From an uncultured Lachnospiraceae bacterium (lineage in GTDB: Bacteria; Bacillota; Clostridia; Lachnospirales; Lachnospiraceae): 43,763 nt of DNA. Of this stretch, positions 6,776 to 15,473 are shown one piece after another; positions within the stretch are counted from its first letter, which is position 1; each line of letters opens with the position of its first letter. The stretch spans positions 1 through 43,763 of the forward strand of contig CADBZI010000026.1 in assembly GCA_902799015.1 (NCBI GenBank). The letters run 5' to 3'. Made by a program: the position numbers and the translations under genes. The notes beneath the pieces are model-generated. The model saw only the letters and a program-made list of their open reading frames with translations. It made no database searches and had not been told where the DNA came from.

Positions 6776-8086
6776 ATGCCGCGTGATAGAGACAACAACC
6801 CGCTGATGCATTCAGTCCGGAAGGGCCCAAGCTGGGGAAAGATCTGGGGAATCACCTTGTGTGTGATTCTTGGGATCGTTGTAGCGGGCAGCGTCGGAAT
6901 CTACTATTTCGGACACAATATGATCACCAGGATGCATTATCAGGCAGATGAGGATGTCCGGCAGTTTGAAACCCTGCCTGAGCAGGCGCTTCAGGCCGAG
7001 ACGGAGAAAGAAGCTTCCGGAACGGTTCTGAATGAGTCGGAGCTTGAGAACCTGCACACCCTGATGAATCAGGCGCAGACAGCTCAGGGAGATGATGTGA
7101 TCATGGACCAGTCTGTCTACAATGTGATCATCGCGGGTGTGGACAGAGATGATGACAGCTGGAACGGAAATGCTGACAGCATGATGCTGGTCTCTTTGAA
7201 CAATGACAAGAAGCGTGCCAGTGTGATCTCTCTGATGCGCGACACTTATGTGGAGATTCCGGGCCATGACTACAATAAGCTGAATTCGTCCTATGCGTAT
7301 GGCGGCGGTCCGCTTTTGTGTGATACGGTGGAGGAGAACTACAGGATTCCGGTGGAGCGCTATGCGGCGGTAGACTTTGAGAATCTTGTGGATATTGTGG
7401 ACGCACTGGGCGGAATAGAGATTGAGTGGACGGCAAATGAGATTGAGGTTGCCAACGGCTACATCAAGGATATGTGCGAGCGTGTCTTTGATATTCCGTA
7501 TGAAGAACATGCGATCCTTGAGGAGCCGGGAATGATTCACAGTGATGGCGTGCAGGCGGTCGCTTATGCCAGGAACCGATTTGTCGGCAATTCTGACTAT
7601 ACGCGTACCCAGCGTCAGCGCTATGTGATTCAGCAGATGATAGCCAAGATCAAGACCTTAAGCTCTACACAGCTTTTGAGCTTTGTACAGAAGGTGCTTC
7701 CTCTGGTGACACATAATCTGCCGGAGAACGAGATCTGGTCTTTGGTATGGGATGCGCCCGATATTCTGAAGTATGAGATTGTCATGGACCGCGTACCCTA
7801 CGACGGGCAGTATGATGAGATCGATGTGAGCGGCCAGGGGATGCTGGTTCCTCACTGGGATACAACAATCATGCAGATGCACAGAACCATCTACGGAGAC
7901 GGCTCCGTCAGTGAGAATGCGGACAATGATATGGATACTTCCCAGTATGAGCTGACGGATGAATACATGGAGCTTACCGGCGGAACGGGAACCCTGTTCC
8001 CGGAGGGCTTTACCGGCGAGAAAGCGACAGAGAATCAGGAGCAGGAACAGGGACAGGCGGAAGATCAGTCCGGAAGGCTGGGCTGA
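6776..8086 (+). CDS. LytR-CpsA-Psr (LCP) family wall-polymer ligase
   Basis: This 436-residue membrane-anchored protein is of the LCP family, which moves undecaprenyl-linked glycopolymers (teichoic acid, capsule) onto peptidoglycan outside the membrane. It has a short basic cytoplasmic N-terminus, one transmembrane helix at about 22-44, then the extracytoplasmic LCP domain: DRDDDSWNGNADSMMLVSL, the SLMRDTYVEIPG strand with the conserved Arg, and GVQAVAYARNRF...DYTRTQRQR. The C-terminal tail is rich in Gln and Glu and probably disordered. I use the ATG at 6776, not the one at 6761, because GGAGG (6763-6767) lies 8 nt before it and inside the longer frame. It ends in a strong terminator shared convergently with asnA. 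Confidence 0.93.
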   Translation: MPRDRDNNPLMHSVRKGPSWGKIWGITLCVILGIVVAGSVGIYYFGHNMITRMHYQADEDVRQFETLPEQALQAETEKEASGTVLNESELENLHTLMNQAQTAQGDDVIMDQSVYNVIIAGVDRDDDSWNGNADSMMLVSLNNDKKRASVISLMRDTYVEIPGHDYNKLNSSYAYGGGPLLCDTVEENYRIPVERYAAVDFENLVDIVDALGGIEIEWTANEIEVANGYIKDMCERVFDIPYEEHAILEEPGMIHSDGVQAVAYARNRFVGNSDYTRTQRQRYVIQQMIAKIKTLSSTQLLSFVQKVLPLVTHNLPENEIWSLVWDAPDILKYEIVMDRVPYDGQYDEIDVSGQGMLVPHWDTTIMQMHRTIYGDGSVSENADNDMDTSQYELTDEYMELTGGTGTLFPEGFTGEKATENQEQEQGQAEDQSGRLG

Positions 8087-8111
8087 GCAGCCAGAGTCCT
8101 TGAAGTGAAGG

Positions 8112-8177
8112 AAGGCTCCCTGAGAATAGATTGCAGAAGAGTGGACGATCTGCAGATATTCTCAGGGAGCCTTTTTT
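8112..8177 (+). terminator. Rho-independent terminator between LCP gene and asnA
   Basis: A 17-bp perfect stem (8112-8128 with 8157-8173, AAGGCTCCCTGAGAATA and its complement) carries an inner stem around ATTGCAG/CTGCAGAT, and is followed by more T. The genes on both sides converge here; read on the - strand the tail CCTTCCTTCACTT is only moderately T-rich, so it may act in both directions. Confidence 0.9.
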
Positions 8178-8193
8178 GTCCTCCGGAACGCTT

Positions 8194-9207
8194 TTACAGG
8201 AGCGGTATGCCGGCTTCTGCGCAGCGGCGCAGGGTTTCTTCATCCCATACACTGGCCTGAACTTCGCCGATATGGGCGGAACCGAGGATCAGCATGCACA
8301 GACGGCTCTGGCCGATTCCTCCGCCGATGGTATAAGGAAGCTCTCCGGCGAGCAATGCTTTGTGGAACGGGAGCAAGCGGCGATCTTCGCAGCCGGCTTC
8401 TGTCAGCTGCTTATCAAGGCTCTCCGGGCTGACGCGGATTCCCATACTGGAGAGTTCATAGCTGATCCCGAGTGTGTTGTTCCAGAACAGAATATCACCA
8501 TTCAGATCCCAGTCATCATAATCAGGCGCTCTGCCGTCGTGCGGCTTGCCGGAGCGGAGCTTCTTGCCGATCTGCATCAGGAAGGTAGTTCCGTTCTCCT
8601 TCACAAAAGTATTTTCCCGTTCCTTCGGAGACAGCTCCGGATAGAGATCCTCCAGCTCCTGCGTCGTGATGAAAGTGACCTCCGGCGTATGAAGCGGCAG
8701 CTCATAAAGATCCGGGAACTGGGCATGCAGATTCATCTCCGCTGCGCAGACCGCCGATACAATGGCGCGCACCGTACGCTGAAGATATGCAACCGTACGG
8801 TCCTCTTTGCGAATCACTTTCTCCCAGTCCCACTGATCGACATAGATCGAGTGGAGATTATCCAGCTCTTCATCGCGGCGGATTGCGTTCATGTCCGTGT
8901 AGAGCCCTTTCCCCAGATGAAAGTTGTATTCCTTGAGCGCGAGGCGCTTCCACTTTGCGAGAGACTGAACAACCTGAGCCTGTGTTCCGGTATCCTTGAT
9001 GTCGAAGGTAACCTTTCGCTCATACCCGTTCAGGTCGTCGTTCAGACCGGTGGATGCCTCAAGAAAGAGCGGTGCGCTGACGCGGTGCAGTTGAAGCGTC
9101 GCTGCTAAAGTGTCCGCAAACTGCCGCTTGATCACACCGATGGCTTTCTGTGTGTCATACATGGACAGCAGAGGTTTGTAACCGTCCGGGATATAGATAT
9201 TGCTCAT
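8194..9207 (-). CDS. asnA: Aspartate-ammonia ligase (asparagine synthetase A)
   Basis: This 337-residue enzyme makes asparagine from aspartate, ammonia and ATP, and has a class II aminoacyl-tRNA-synthetase-like fold. The family start (IPDGYKPLLSMYDTQKAIGVIKRQF), the QLHRVSAPLFLEASTGLNDDLNG segment, YTDMNAIRRDEE...HSIYVDQWDWEK and the terminal GGGIGQSRLCMLILGSAHIGEVQ all fit AsnA at full length. It is a single gene with its own promoter and convergent terminator. The leader is only about 50 nt, too short for the T-box that controls some asparagine genes in Firmicutes. The 325-residue frame on the opposite strand is a shadow. Confidence 0.97.
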   Translation of the reverse strand: MSNIYIPDGYKPLLSMYDTQKAIGVIKRQFADTLAATLQLHRVSAPLFLEASTGLNDDLNGYERKVTFDIKDTGTQAQVVQSLAKWKRLALKEYNFHLGKGLYTDMNAIRRDEELDNLHSIYVDQWDWEKVIRKEDRTVAYLQRTVRAIVSAVCAAEMNLHAQFPDLYELPLHTPEVTFITTQELEDLYPELSPKERENTFVKENGTTFLMQIGKKLRSGKPHDGRAPDYDDWDLNGDILFWNNTLGISYELSSMGIRVSPESLDKQLTEAGCEDRRLLPFHKALLAGELPYTIGGGIGQSRLCMLILGSAHIGEVQASVWDEETLRRCAEAGIPLL

Positions 9208-9260
9208 TTGCCTGGTCCCTCTTTTCCTGTTATACTGATTAACGTTTTTACATAACAGTG

Positions 9261-9290
9261 ATTATAAGTGCAGCACGCTCTTTTTGTAAA
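9261..9290 (-). promoter_or_regulatory. Sigma-A promoter for asnA
   Basis: Read on the - strand: TTTACA (9290-9285), an 18-bp spacer and a perfect TATAAT (9266-9261). This gives a leader of about 45-50 nt before the asnA ATG. Confidence 0.75.
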
Positions 9291-9369
9291 GAAATCGTTT
9301 ACGGAAATCGCAGGTTCTGCAGATAAAAACCCGGAAACGCATCACAAGGCATCTGCAGGCATCCGTAAG

Positions 9370-9399
9370 CAGTAAGTCTGCTTACAAAACTTCGTTATG
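9370..9399 (+). repeat. 5'-leader repeat element, copy 2 (before holA)
   Basis: This 30-bp element begins CAGTAAGT and ends CTTACAAAACTTCGTTATG. It differs from copy 3 (17228-17257) at only three adjacent bases, CTG here and TAT there. In this copy an extra 8-bp stem forms with upstream sequence: GTAAGCAG (9366-9373) with CTGCTTAC (9378-9385 region). It ends 17 nt before the holA start codon, directly before a GGGAG ribosome-binding region. Confidence 0.7.
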
Positions 9400-9416
9400 G
9401 GAGTAGAACAGGCAAT

Positions 9417-10601
9417 ATGGCGAGAGCAGTAAAAAAAGAAAAGCCTTCCGGAGCGAAGGAGCTTCGCGAAGACATCCGGCAGAAGCATTTTCGCCGGGTG
9501 TATCTGCTCTATGGAGAGGAAGAATACCTGGTGCGGCAATACAGGCAGGAACTGATTAAGGCTGTCTGCGGGGAAGAAGATTCGATGAATCTCAACATTC
9601 ATCGCGATGATCATCTTGACTGGAGTACGATTCAGGACGAAATCCTGTCCATGCCGTTTTTTGCGCAGTACCGGATGGTGGTGCTCGATGATACGAAGCT
9701 GTTCCGGTCCGGACGAAAGACGGATTCCGGCGCGAAGGAAGAGGCAGAAGAGGCCGGGGACGCCATCGGGGATATGTCAGACAGTGCGGAGGAGCGAAAC
9801 GGGTCTGATGACGCCGGCTTAAGTGCCGCGATCGCGTCCTTTCTGCCAAGGATTCCGGAGACTACGGTTGTCCTGTTTACGGAACGGCCGGATGAGAAGA
9901 AGCCTGGCGGACAGAAGGGAAAGAGCAGTGTTGACAGAAGAGGAAAGCTCTTCAAGTCTGTCGCAAAATGCGGCCTGGCAGCAGAGTTCTCTACGCCGGA
10001 TGAGCAGGAGCTGCGGAAATGGGTTTTAGGAAAGCTTGGCGCTGAGAAGATCCGGATTACGCAGGAGACCCTGAATGTCTTTTTCTCCATGACCGGAACA
10101 GATATGTCCCACATTCATACGGAGACACAGAAGCTGATCTCCTTTGCCGGACCGGGCGGAGTGGTGCGGACGGAGGATGTTGCCGCGCTTACTTCGGAGA
10201 TCCTGGAGGGGAAGATCTTTCGTATGCTGGATCTGATCTCACAGCATGACAGAAAAGGGGCGCTGGAGCTCTATCAGGATCTGCTGCTTCTAAAGGAACC
10301 GCCGGGGAAGATTCTTTCTCTGCTTACGCGCCAGTTTGATCAGCTTCTGCTTGCAGCTTCCATCCTGGAAGACGGCGGCTCTGTGATCCGTGTCATGGAG
10401 ACGCTCGGTGTGCAGAGGTGGCAGGCGGATAAGATTGTGCGTCAGGCCAGGGGATTCTCCTGCCCTATGCTGAGGGAGGCACTGGCAGAGTGCGCCCGCA
10501 TACAGGCGAAAGCCCAGAGCGGGCATATTGATATGAGACTGGGACTGGAATTGCTGATTCTCCGGTTTTCCCGCGCAGGGCGGCAGACGGATCAAAGATA
10601 A
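9417..10601 (+). CDS. holA: DNA polymerase III delta subunit
   Basis: This 394-residue clamp-loader subunit opens the beta sliding clamp for loading on DNA. Family features are YLLYGEEEYLVRQYRQEL near the N-terminus, the MPFFAQYRMVVLDD strand, the central SAFVLFTE-like segment (TTVVLFTERPDEKKPG) and the C-terminal collar domain (GKIFRMLDLISQHDRKGALELYQDLLLLKEPPGKILSLLTRQF). An acidic low-complexity insert at about 98-135 (KEEAEEAGDAIGDMSDSAEERNGSDD) lengthens it compared with the usual 330-350 residues. It sits upstream of rpsT as in many Firmicutes, here convergent with it. The leader carries a copy of the 30-bp element. Confidence 0.93.
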   Translation: MARAVKKEKPSGAKELREDIRQKHFRRVYLLYGEEEYLVRQYRQELIKAVCGEEDSMNLNIHRDDHLDWSTIQDEILSMPFFAQYRMVVLDDTKLFRSGRKTDSGAKEEAEEAGDAIGDMSDSAEERNGSDDAGLSAAIASFLPRIPETTVVLFTERPDEKKPGGQKGKSSVDRRGKLFKSVAKCGLAAEFSTPDEQELRKWVLGKLGAEKIRITQETLNVFFSMTGTDMSHIHTETQKLISFAGPGGVVRTEDVAALTSEILEGKIFRMLDLISQHDRKGALELYQDLLLLKEPPGKILSLLTRQFDQLLLAASILEDGGSVIRVMETLGVQRWQADKIVRQARGFSCPMLREALAECARIQAKAQSGHIDMRLGLELLILRFSRAGRQTDQR

Positions 10602-10677
10602 GGCCGAAGACAAGGCTGAAAACAAGGCTGCAATGAGTGGAACCGGAGCCTGAACTGTGATACAAACGGCAATCAAA

Positions 10678-10710
10678 AAAACGCACCGGGATGACGGTCC
10701 GGTGCGTTTT
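10678..10710 (-). terminator. Rho-independent terminator of rpsT (probably bidirectional)
   Basis: A perfect 12-bp stem (10678-10689 with 10699-10710) has a 9-nt loop. On the - strand it ends in seven T, ending rpsT 20 bp after its stop. On the + strand it ends in four T and may also serve holA. Confidence 0.88.
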
Positions 10711-10729
10711 CAAATTCAGATCTGTCAGC

Positions 10730-10993
10730 TCAGCCGATGCGGTTCACCGCATTCGCCAGACGGGAGACCTTGCGGGAAGCGGTATTCTTATGCAGAACAC
10801 CCTTCTTCGCAGCCTTGTCGATCACAGAAGTTGCATTCAGCAGCTCCTTCGCAGCAAGCTCCTTGTCAGATGCCTCAACAGCTGCCAGCACCTTCTTGGA
10901 AGCAGTCTTGATGGAAGACTTGATCGACTTGTTTCTTTCCTGTCTGATCCTGCTGGTCAGAACACGTTTCTTCGCGGACTTAATGTTTGCCAA
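10730..10993 (-). CDS. rpsT: 30S ribosomal protein S20
   Basis: This is an 87-residue S20, the small basic three-helix protein that binds 16S rRNA early in 30S assembly. The sequence [33 protein letters not shown] is a clear family match. The start is a TTG at 10993: GGAGG lies 8 nt upstream and the protein then reads [10 protein letters not shown] as in other bacteria. The longer frame to 11008 would put the start within that Shine-Dalgarno site. A strong promoter lies at 11086-11114. A TTG start may be part of the known translational tuning of S20, which uses a weak start codon in E. coli; here this is only an analogy. Confidence 0.96.
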   Translation of the reverse strand: MANIKSAKKRVLTSRIRQERNKSIKSSIKTASKKVLAAVEASDKELAAKELLNATSVIDKAAKKGVLHKNTASRKVSRLANAVNRIG

Positions 10994-11085
10994 AACGTAC
11001 ACCTCCAAAATAGATTTTATCTTTGATCTTAATTCATTCGTGCTTGAAAGACGGACACGGACGTTTCAGGCACACATACGGTGGT

Positions 11086-11114
11086 ATTCTAATCCGCATG
11101 CCGGCAAAAGTCAA
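11086..11114 (-). promoter_or_regulatory. rpsT: Sigma-A promoter for rpsT
   Basis: Read on the - strand: TTGACT (11114-11109), a 17-bp spacer and TAGAAT (11091-11086). The leader is about 85 nt. Confidence 0.75.
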
Positions 11115-11180
11115 CATCTTATTGCTGTTTTCCGCTGCCTTCTTATTCCTTCTTATTCCGGTTTTCCGCCACCTTCATTC

Positions 11181-11209
11181 TTGATGTTTTCATTTCGTTC
11201 ATGTAGACT
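11181..11209 (+). promoter_or_regulatory. Candidate promoter for lepA-hemW
   Basis: TTGATG, a 17-bp spacer and TAGACT lie 71 bp before the lepA start, divergent from the rpsT promoter. Each hexamer matches four of six positions. Confidence 0.4.
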
Positions 11210-11279
11210 AATACTGCTTTGTTTCTGTACACAGAAGCGGGAAACTCCCGTATCGGAAAAGACCTGGAGGGAAATCTTT

Positions 11280-13094
11280 TTGTCTGAGATTGAGATCAGT
11301 AAGATTCGAAACTTTTGTATTATCGCGCATATTGACCATGGAAAGTCCACACTTGCGGACCGGATCATAGAGAAAACAGGACTTCTGACGAGCCGTGAGA
11401 TGCTTGCCCAGGTTCTTGACAATATGGATATTGAGAGAGAGCGGGGCATCACGATCAAGTCCCAGTCTGTCCGGATCATTTACCATGCAAAGGACGGGGA
11501 GGAGTATATCCTTAACCTGATTGATACTCCCGGGCATGTGGACTTTAATTATGAGGTTTCCCGTTCTCTGGCAGCGTGTGACGGTGCGGTTCTTGTTGTT
11601 GACGCGGCACAGGGGATCGAAGCGCAGACGCTGGGAAATGTTTATCTGGCGCTGGACCATGATCTGGAGATTCTTCCGGTCATCAACAAGATTGATCTTC
11701 CCAGCGCCGATCCGGACCGGGTGGCGTCGGAGATTGAAGATGTGATCGGACTCGACTGCGAGGACGCACCGCGCATTTCCGCCAAGACAGGACTGAATGT
11801 GGATCAGGTGCTGGAGGCGATTGTGGAAAAGCTTCCTGCTCCGTCCGGGGATTCGTCAGCGCCGCTGAGTGCCCTGATCTTTGACTCTCTCTACGACCCT
11901 TACCGCGGCGTGATTGTCTTCTGCCGTCTCTTTGACGGTACCCTGAAGAAGGGAATGAAAGTCAGGATGATGGCGACCGGAACCACGGCGGAGGTTGTCG
12001 AAGTAGGTTATTTCGGACCGGGACAGTTTATTCCGTGCGACAGCCTGGAAGCCGGGATGGTCGGATACTTCACCGCCTTTTTGAAAAATGTTAAGGATAC
12101 CAGGGTCGGCGATACGGTGACCGATGCTCAGCGGCCCTGCGATCAGGCCCTTCCCGGATATAAGGATCCGCTTCCGATGGTTTACTGCGGCGTCTATCCG
12201 GCGGACAGCGCACGCTATCAGGACCTGAGAGATGCCCTGGAGAAGCTGCAGCTCAATGATGCATCCTTGCAGTTTGAACCGGAGACGAGTGCGGCCCTGG
12301 GCTTCGGATTCCGCTGCGGATTCCTCGGACTGCTTCATCTGGAAGTCGTCCAGGAGAGGCTGGAGAGAGAGTATAATCTGGACCTGGTCACCACCGCTCC
12401 AGGAGTCATCTATAAGGTACACAAGACGGACGGCACCTGCTTTGACCTGACCAATCCCTCGAATCTGCCCGATCCGTCCGAGATCGAATACATGGAAGAG
12501 CCGGTGGTCGCGGCGGAGATCATGGTCACGACAGAGTATATCGGACCGATCATGCAGCTGTGCCAGGAAAGAAGAGGCATCTACAAGGAGACGGAATACA
12601 TCGAGTCGGGGCGTGCGCTGCTCCGGTATGACATGCCGCTGAACGAAGTGATCTATGATTTCTTTGATGCGCTGAAGAGCCGTTCGAGAGGATATGCTTC
12701 CTTTGATTATGAACTGAAGGAATACACCAGAAGCAGCCTGTGCAAGCTGGATATTCTGGTGAACCGGGAACAGGTGGACGCACTTTCCTTTATTGTATTC
12801 GAGGGCAGTGCCTATGAACGCGGCAGGAAGATGTGCGAGAAACTGAAGGAGGAGATTCCCAGACAGCTGTTTGAGATCCCGATTCAGGCTGCGGTAAACG
12901 GCAGAATCATTGCCAGGGAAACCGTACGTGCCCTGCGCAAGGATGTCCTGGCCAAATGCTACGGCGGAGATATCACCAGAAAGAAGAAGCTTCTGGAGAA
13001 GCAGAAAGAAGGCAAGAAGCGCATGAGGCAGGTGGGCTCTGTTGAGATTCCGCAGAAAGCTTTTATGAGTGTTCTGAAGCTGGATGAGCAGTAA
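11280..13094 (+). CDS. lepA: Elongation factor 4 (LepA)
   Basis: This 604-residue translational GTPase of the EF4/LepA family acts on ribosomes during elongation or 30S maturation. The G motifs are AHIDHGKST (16-24), DTPGHVDF and NKIDLP; switch I is [13 protein letters not shown]. The C-terminal LepA-specific domain ends [25 protein letters not shown]. The open frame runs far upstream, but the start is best placed at TTG 11280: GGAGG lies 9 nt before it and the protein then begins [24 protein letters not shown] at family length. It is followed 38 bp later by hemW, as is usual in Clostridia. Confidence 0.96.
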   Translation: MSEIEISKIRNFCIIAHIDHGKSTLADRIIEKTGLLTSREMLAQVLDNMDIERERGITIKSQSVRIIYHAKDGEEYILNLIDTPGHVDFNYEVSRSLAACDGAVLVVDAAQGIEAQTLGNVYLALDHDLEILPVINKIDLPSADPDRVASEIEDVIGLDCEDAPRISAKTGLNVDQVLEAIVEKLPAPSGDSSAPLSALIFDSLYDPYRGVIVFCRLFDGTLKKGMKVRMMATGTTAEVVEVGYFGPGQFIPCDSLEAGMVGYFTAFLKNVKDTRVGDTVTDAQRPCDQALPGYKDPLPMVYCGVYPADSARYQDLRDALEKLQLNDASLQFEPETSAALGFGFRCGFLGLLHLEVVQERLEREYNLDLVTTAPGVIYKVHKTDGTCFDLTNPSNLPDPSEIEYMEEPVVAAEIMVTTEYIGPIMQLCQERRGIYKETEYIESGRALLRYDMPLNEVIYDFFDALKSRSRGYASFDYELKEYTRSSLCKLDILVNREQVDALSFIVFEGSAYERGRKMCEKLKEEIPRQLFEIPIQAAVNGRIIARETVRALRKDVLAKCYGGDITRKKKLLEKQKEGKKRMRQVGSVEIPQKAFMSVLKLDEQ

Positions 13095-13132
13095 AAAAAG
13101 ATTCGGCAAAGCTGCCGGGGTGAGGTGCCCGA

Positions 13133-14293
13133 ATGGAAAAAAGAGAGCTTGGTATCTACGTGCATATTCCATTCTGCGCCCGCAAATGTGCATACTGTGA
13201 TTTTCTGTCATTTCCGGCGGGGAAAAATGTGCAGCAGGATTACTTTTACGCACTTCAAAAAGAGATTGCTTCCTTTGTCCCCTCCGGGGACTATGAAGCA
13301 GTCTCTGTTTATTTTGGAGGGGGAACCCCGAGCCTTCCGGACCCCGGGCAGATTGCGTGGACACTGGATGTCATACGGGAAACATTTGCGGTAAGAAAGG
13401 ACGCGGAGATTACTATTGAATGCAATCCGGGAACGCTGGACCGGCATCGCCTTGAGACGTACAAAAGAGCCGGCTTCAACCGCCTCAGCATAGGGCTTCA
13501 GTCGGCGGACAACACACTTCTTGAGACACTGGGGAGAATTCATACCTTTGAGACCTTTCGCAGGGAATACCGCCAGGCACGGGAGGCCGGATTTGACAAC
13601 ATCAGTATTGATCTGATGTACGGTCTTCCGAATCAGACGCTTTCCTCCTGGAAGGATACCCTGGAAAAGATCACGGAACTGGACCCGGAGCATGTGTCTG
13701 CCTACAGCCTGATCGTAGAAGAAGGAACGCCCTTCTGGGACAGATATCATGAGGATGATGAGGAGAAGCGCAGGGGAGGCAGACCGCTGTTTCTTCCGGA
13801 TGAGGAGACGGAAGGGCAGATGCTTGAACTCTTAAAATCCTCACTTTTAGATATCGGCATATGTCGATATGAGATCTCCAGCTACGCGAAGCCGGGATAT
13901 GAAAGCCGTCACAATACTGGCTACTGGCTCAAGCGCGAGTATGCAGGCTTCGGGCTTGGCGCGTCAGGACAGATCCGGGACTTCAGGTACAGGAATCCGT
14001 CACGGCTCGAGGGGTATCTGAACCATGCACAGCCGGACGGATATGTGGAAGAGAAGACGTTTTTGTCCGGCGAGGATGAGATCAGCGAGACGATGATCCT
14101 GGGCCTTCGCATGATCCGCGGGGTAGATCTTCAGCGTTTTGAAGAGCGGTTTCATGTGCGGGCGGAGGATCTTTTCAAAGACGTGATCGACAGATTCCGG
14201 AAGGCAGGCCTTCTGGAGATTACCGATCATCACCTGCACCTGACGGACCGCGGATTGGATGTGAGCAATCTGGTGATGTGCGAATTTCTGTGA
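13133..14293 (+). CDS. hemW: HemW, radical-SAM heme chaperone
   Basis: This is a 386-residue HemN-like radical SAM protein. The [4Fe-4S]/SAM motif is C15-x3-C19-x2-C22 (FCARKCAYCDF); VYFGGGTPS and ECNPGT are the next family motifs, and the HemN C-terminal domain follows (GFGLGASG..., GLRMIRGVD). Relatives next to lepA have been shown to act as heme chaperones rather than coproporphyrinogen dehydrogenases, so I use HemW. GTGAGG-type pairing lies before the ATG. It converges with the SGNH gene with only 19 bp between stops and no visible terminator, so antisense read-through is possible. Confidence 0.93.
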   Translation: MEKRELGIYVHIPFCARKCAYCDFLSFPAGKNVQQDYFYALQKEIASFVPSGDYEAVSVYFGGGTPSLPDPGQIAWTLDVIRETFAVRKDAEITIECNPGTLDRHRLETYKRAGFNRLSIGLQSADNTLLETLGRIHTFETFRREYRQAREAGFDNISIDLMYGLPNQTLSSWKDTLEKITELDPEHVSAYSLIVEEGTPFWDRYHEDDEEKRRGGRPLFLPDEETEGQMLELLKSSLLDIGICRYEISSYAKPGYESRHNTGYWLKREYAGFGLGASGQIRDFRYRNPSRLEGYLNHAQPDGYVEEKTFLSGEDEISETMILGLRMIRGVDLQRFEERFHVRAEDLFKDVIDRFRKAGLLEITDHHLHLTDRGLDVSNLVMCEFL

Positions 14294-14312
14294 GAGAAAG
14301 ACAGGATGCGTT

Positions 14313-15182
14313 TCAGAAGAGGAGACTTACCACATAATCATGGATCTCCAGATAGGTGTTTGTTGAAAAATGCAGGCCGTCTACTGTCTCAAAGCCTTCT
14401 GTCTTCAGATAAGAAGCGGAATCAATGTACCTGCTTCCGAATTCTTCTTTGAGCTTCACATTCATCCTTGCCACATTCAGGCTGTTGATATCGTCAAATA
14501 CCGATTCGTTTACCTGCCCGTCCTCGATCAGGAATTCTTCATCGAGGGGGTTCACGGACAGAATGTAGAAGTCCGTATCCGGATGTTCCCGGATTACATC
14601 CCAGTAAGCGACAACATATTCATCCACCAGCTGCGGGTCATTCACTCCGAAATTCAGCACGACAGGAACATCCGGATGCTCCGCAATCGCATCGGACATC
14701 TCGGACATACCTTCCTCGCGGAACCATCTGACGCCTTCTCCGACTTTCCCTACAAAGAGATCCTCATCCGGGCGCTCGACCTTGTGCAGCGCATTTCCGA
14801 GACCGAGTGTGCGGGAATCCCCGACCCAGATGATCTGGTGCTCCTTCACCCGGGAAGGCAGCTGGGCAAAGTGTCTGACGGACTCGGAGAACGGCTCGGT
14901 TTCCGTCAGCATACTCTCCGGCTGCGTGCCGCCGTCCGGAAGTGTTTCATTGCCGGGAGTGTGCCCGGAAGAATCTGCTGTGCTGCCTTTTTCGCCGGAT
15001 GCGGAACCGCTGCCGGATTCTGCACCGGCTTGTTCCGTAGAGAACAGAAAGCCCGTGAACAGTTCAGACTGTTTTTCATTGTCCGTCTGCCCCAGCCCGC
15101 CGGGAATGAAGAAAGCGAGGGCGATCAGAAGAACAATACCCAGTATGCAGGCAATGACAGCGAGCAGAATTGTTTTGCGCAT
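14313..15182 (-). CDS. Membrane-anchored SGNH/GDSL-like hydrolase
   Basis: This 289-residue protein has one N-terminal membrane segment (residues 4-27), then a Ser/Gly/Glu/Thr-rich linker (about 50-100) and an extracytoplasmic SGNH-type domain: WVGDSRTLGL (nucleophile S123), FGVND (N181) and DGLHF (D268, H271), which give the Ser-Asp-His and Asn positions of the fold. Such exported proteins often remove acyl groups from wall polysaccharides, but the substrate here is unknown. It lies on the opposite strand between hemW and hrcA, an unusual site. It has a long structured leader (15183-15390) and shares a leader hairpin with the LCP gene, another wall-polymer protein. AGGAG lies about 8 nt before the ATG. 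Confidence 0.82.
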   Translation of the reverse strand: MRKTILLAVIACILGIVLLIALAFFIPGGLGQTDNEKQSELFTGFLFSTEQAGAESGSGSASGEKGSTADSSGHTPGNETLPDGGTQPESMLTETEPFSESVRHFAQLPSRVKEHQIIWVGDSRTLGLGNALHKVERPDEDLFVGKVGEGVRWFREEGMSEMSDAIAEHPDVPVVLNFGVNDPQLVDEYVVAYWDVIREHPDTDFYILSVNPLDEEFLIEDGQVNESVFDDINSLNVARMNVKLKEEFGSRYIDSASYLKTEGFETVDGLHFSTNTYLEIHDYVVSLLF

Positions 15183-15391
15183 GAAAGACTCCTGTATCGA
15201 AACCAGTCATTCAAGTCTGCCACCGGCAGACTTGCGCCCGAGCGCGCGGCGCTGCAAGCGCCTTCCTCTGCGCGCTCGTGGCATCCGCCGGAGGCTGCTC
15301 TCAGTGGGGGATTGACACCCGCCACTGAGATAGGAGTGTTTCCCACCGCCCGTAGAGGCGGGGGTCACCCCCACTGAGATGTAACGTACTC
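15183..15391 (-). ncRNA. Structured 5' leader of the SGNH gene (candidate cis-regulatory RNA)
   Basis: On the - strand, between the extended -10 at 15392-15400 and the start codon, three hairpins follow each other. H1 spans 15299-15379: a perfect 12-bp outer stem (TCTCAGTGGGGG with CCCCCACTGAGA) and, inside it, TGAC/GTCA plus CCCGCC/GGCGGG. H2 spans 15239-15278: CGAGCGCGC with GCGCGCTCG around a GGCGC/GCGCC inner stem. H3 spans 15212-15234: a perfect 10-bp stem with a 3-nt loop. H1 also allows a competing CCGCC/GGCGG hairpin. No known riboswitch core was recognised. The 70-aa-type frames on either strand here have no start signals. Confidence 0.5.
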
Positions 15392-15400
15392 ATCATAGCA
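15392..15400 (-). promoter_or_regulatory. Extended -10 promoter for the SGNH gene
   Basis: Read on the - strand this is TGCTATGAT, a TG-N extended -10. The region just upstream on that strand is a run of A, resembling an UP-type A-tract. It is back to back with the hrcA promoter. Confidence 0.5.
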
Positions 15401-15432
15401 CAAATTGTTCTTTTTTTTTTCACAAATTCATG

Positions 15433-15461
15433 TTGACAAACAAAGAGGGTGGTCTTATGAT
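15433..15461 (+). promoter_or_regulatory. Sigma-A promoter of the hrcA-grpE-dnaK-dnaJ operon
   Basis: A perfect -35 TTGACA, a 17-bp spacer and TATGAT. Transcription should start near 15468, just before the CIRCE operator, so HrcA bound at CIRCE would block initiation. Confidence 0.92.
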
Positions 15462-15473
15462 AGGCCATAGATG

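Noticed and set aside
8131-9108. 325-codon frame on the + strand
   Set aside because: It is the antisense shadow of asnA; every family motif is on the other strand.
9208-9260. T-box riboswitch before asnA
   Set aside because: The promoter leaves only about 50 nt of leader, too short, and no T-box sequence or specifier stem is seen.
10737-11279. Upstream extension of the lepA frame
   Set aside because: It runs antisense through rpsT and its promoter; the family start and the GGAGG site point to TTG 11280.
14370-15377. 335-codon frame on the + strand over the SGNH gene
   Set aside because: It is antisense to a gene with a membrane anchor and SGNH motifs, and has no ribosome site.
15239-15391. 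CRISPR-like array suggested by repeated ATCTCAGTGG strings
   Set aside because: Only two copies, no regular spacers, no cas genes; the strings are parts of a nested hairpin.
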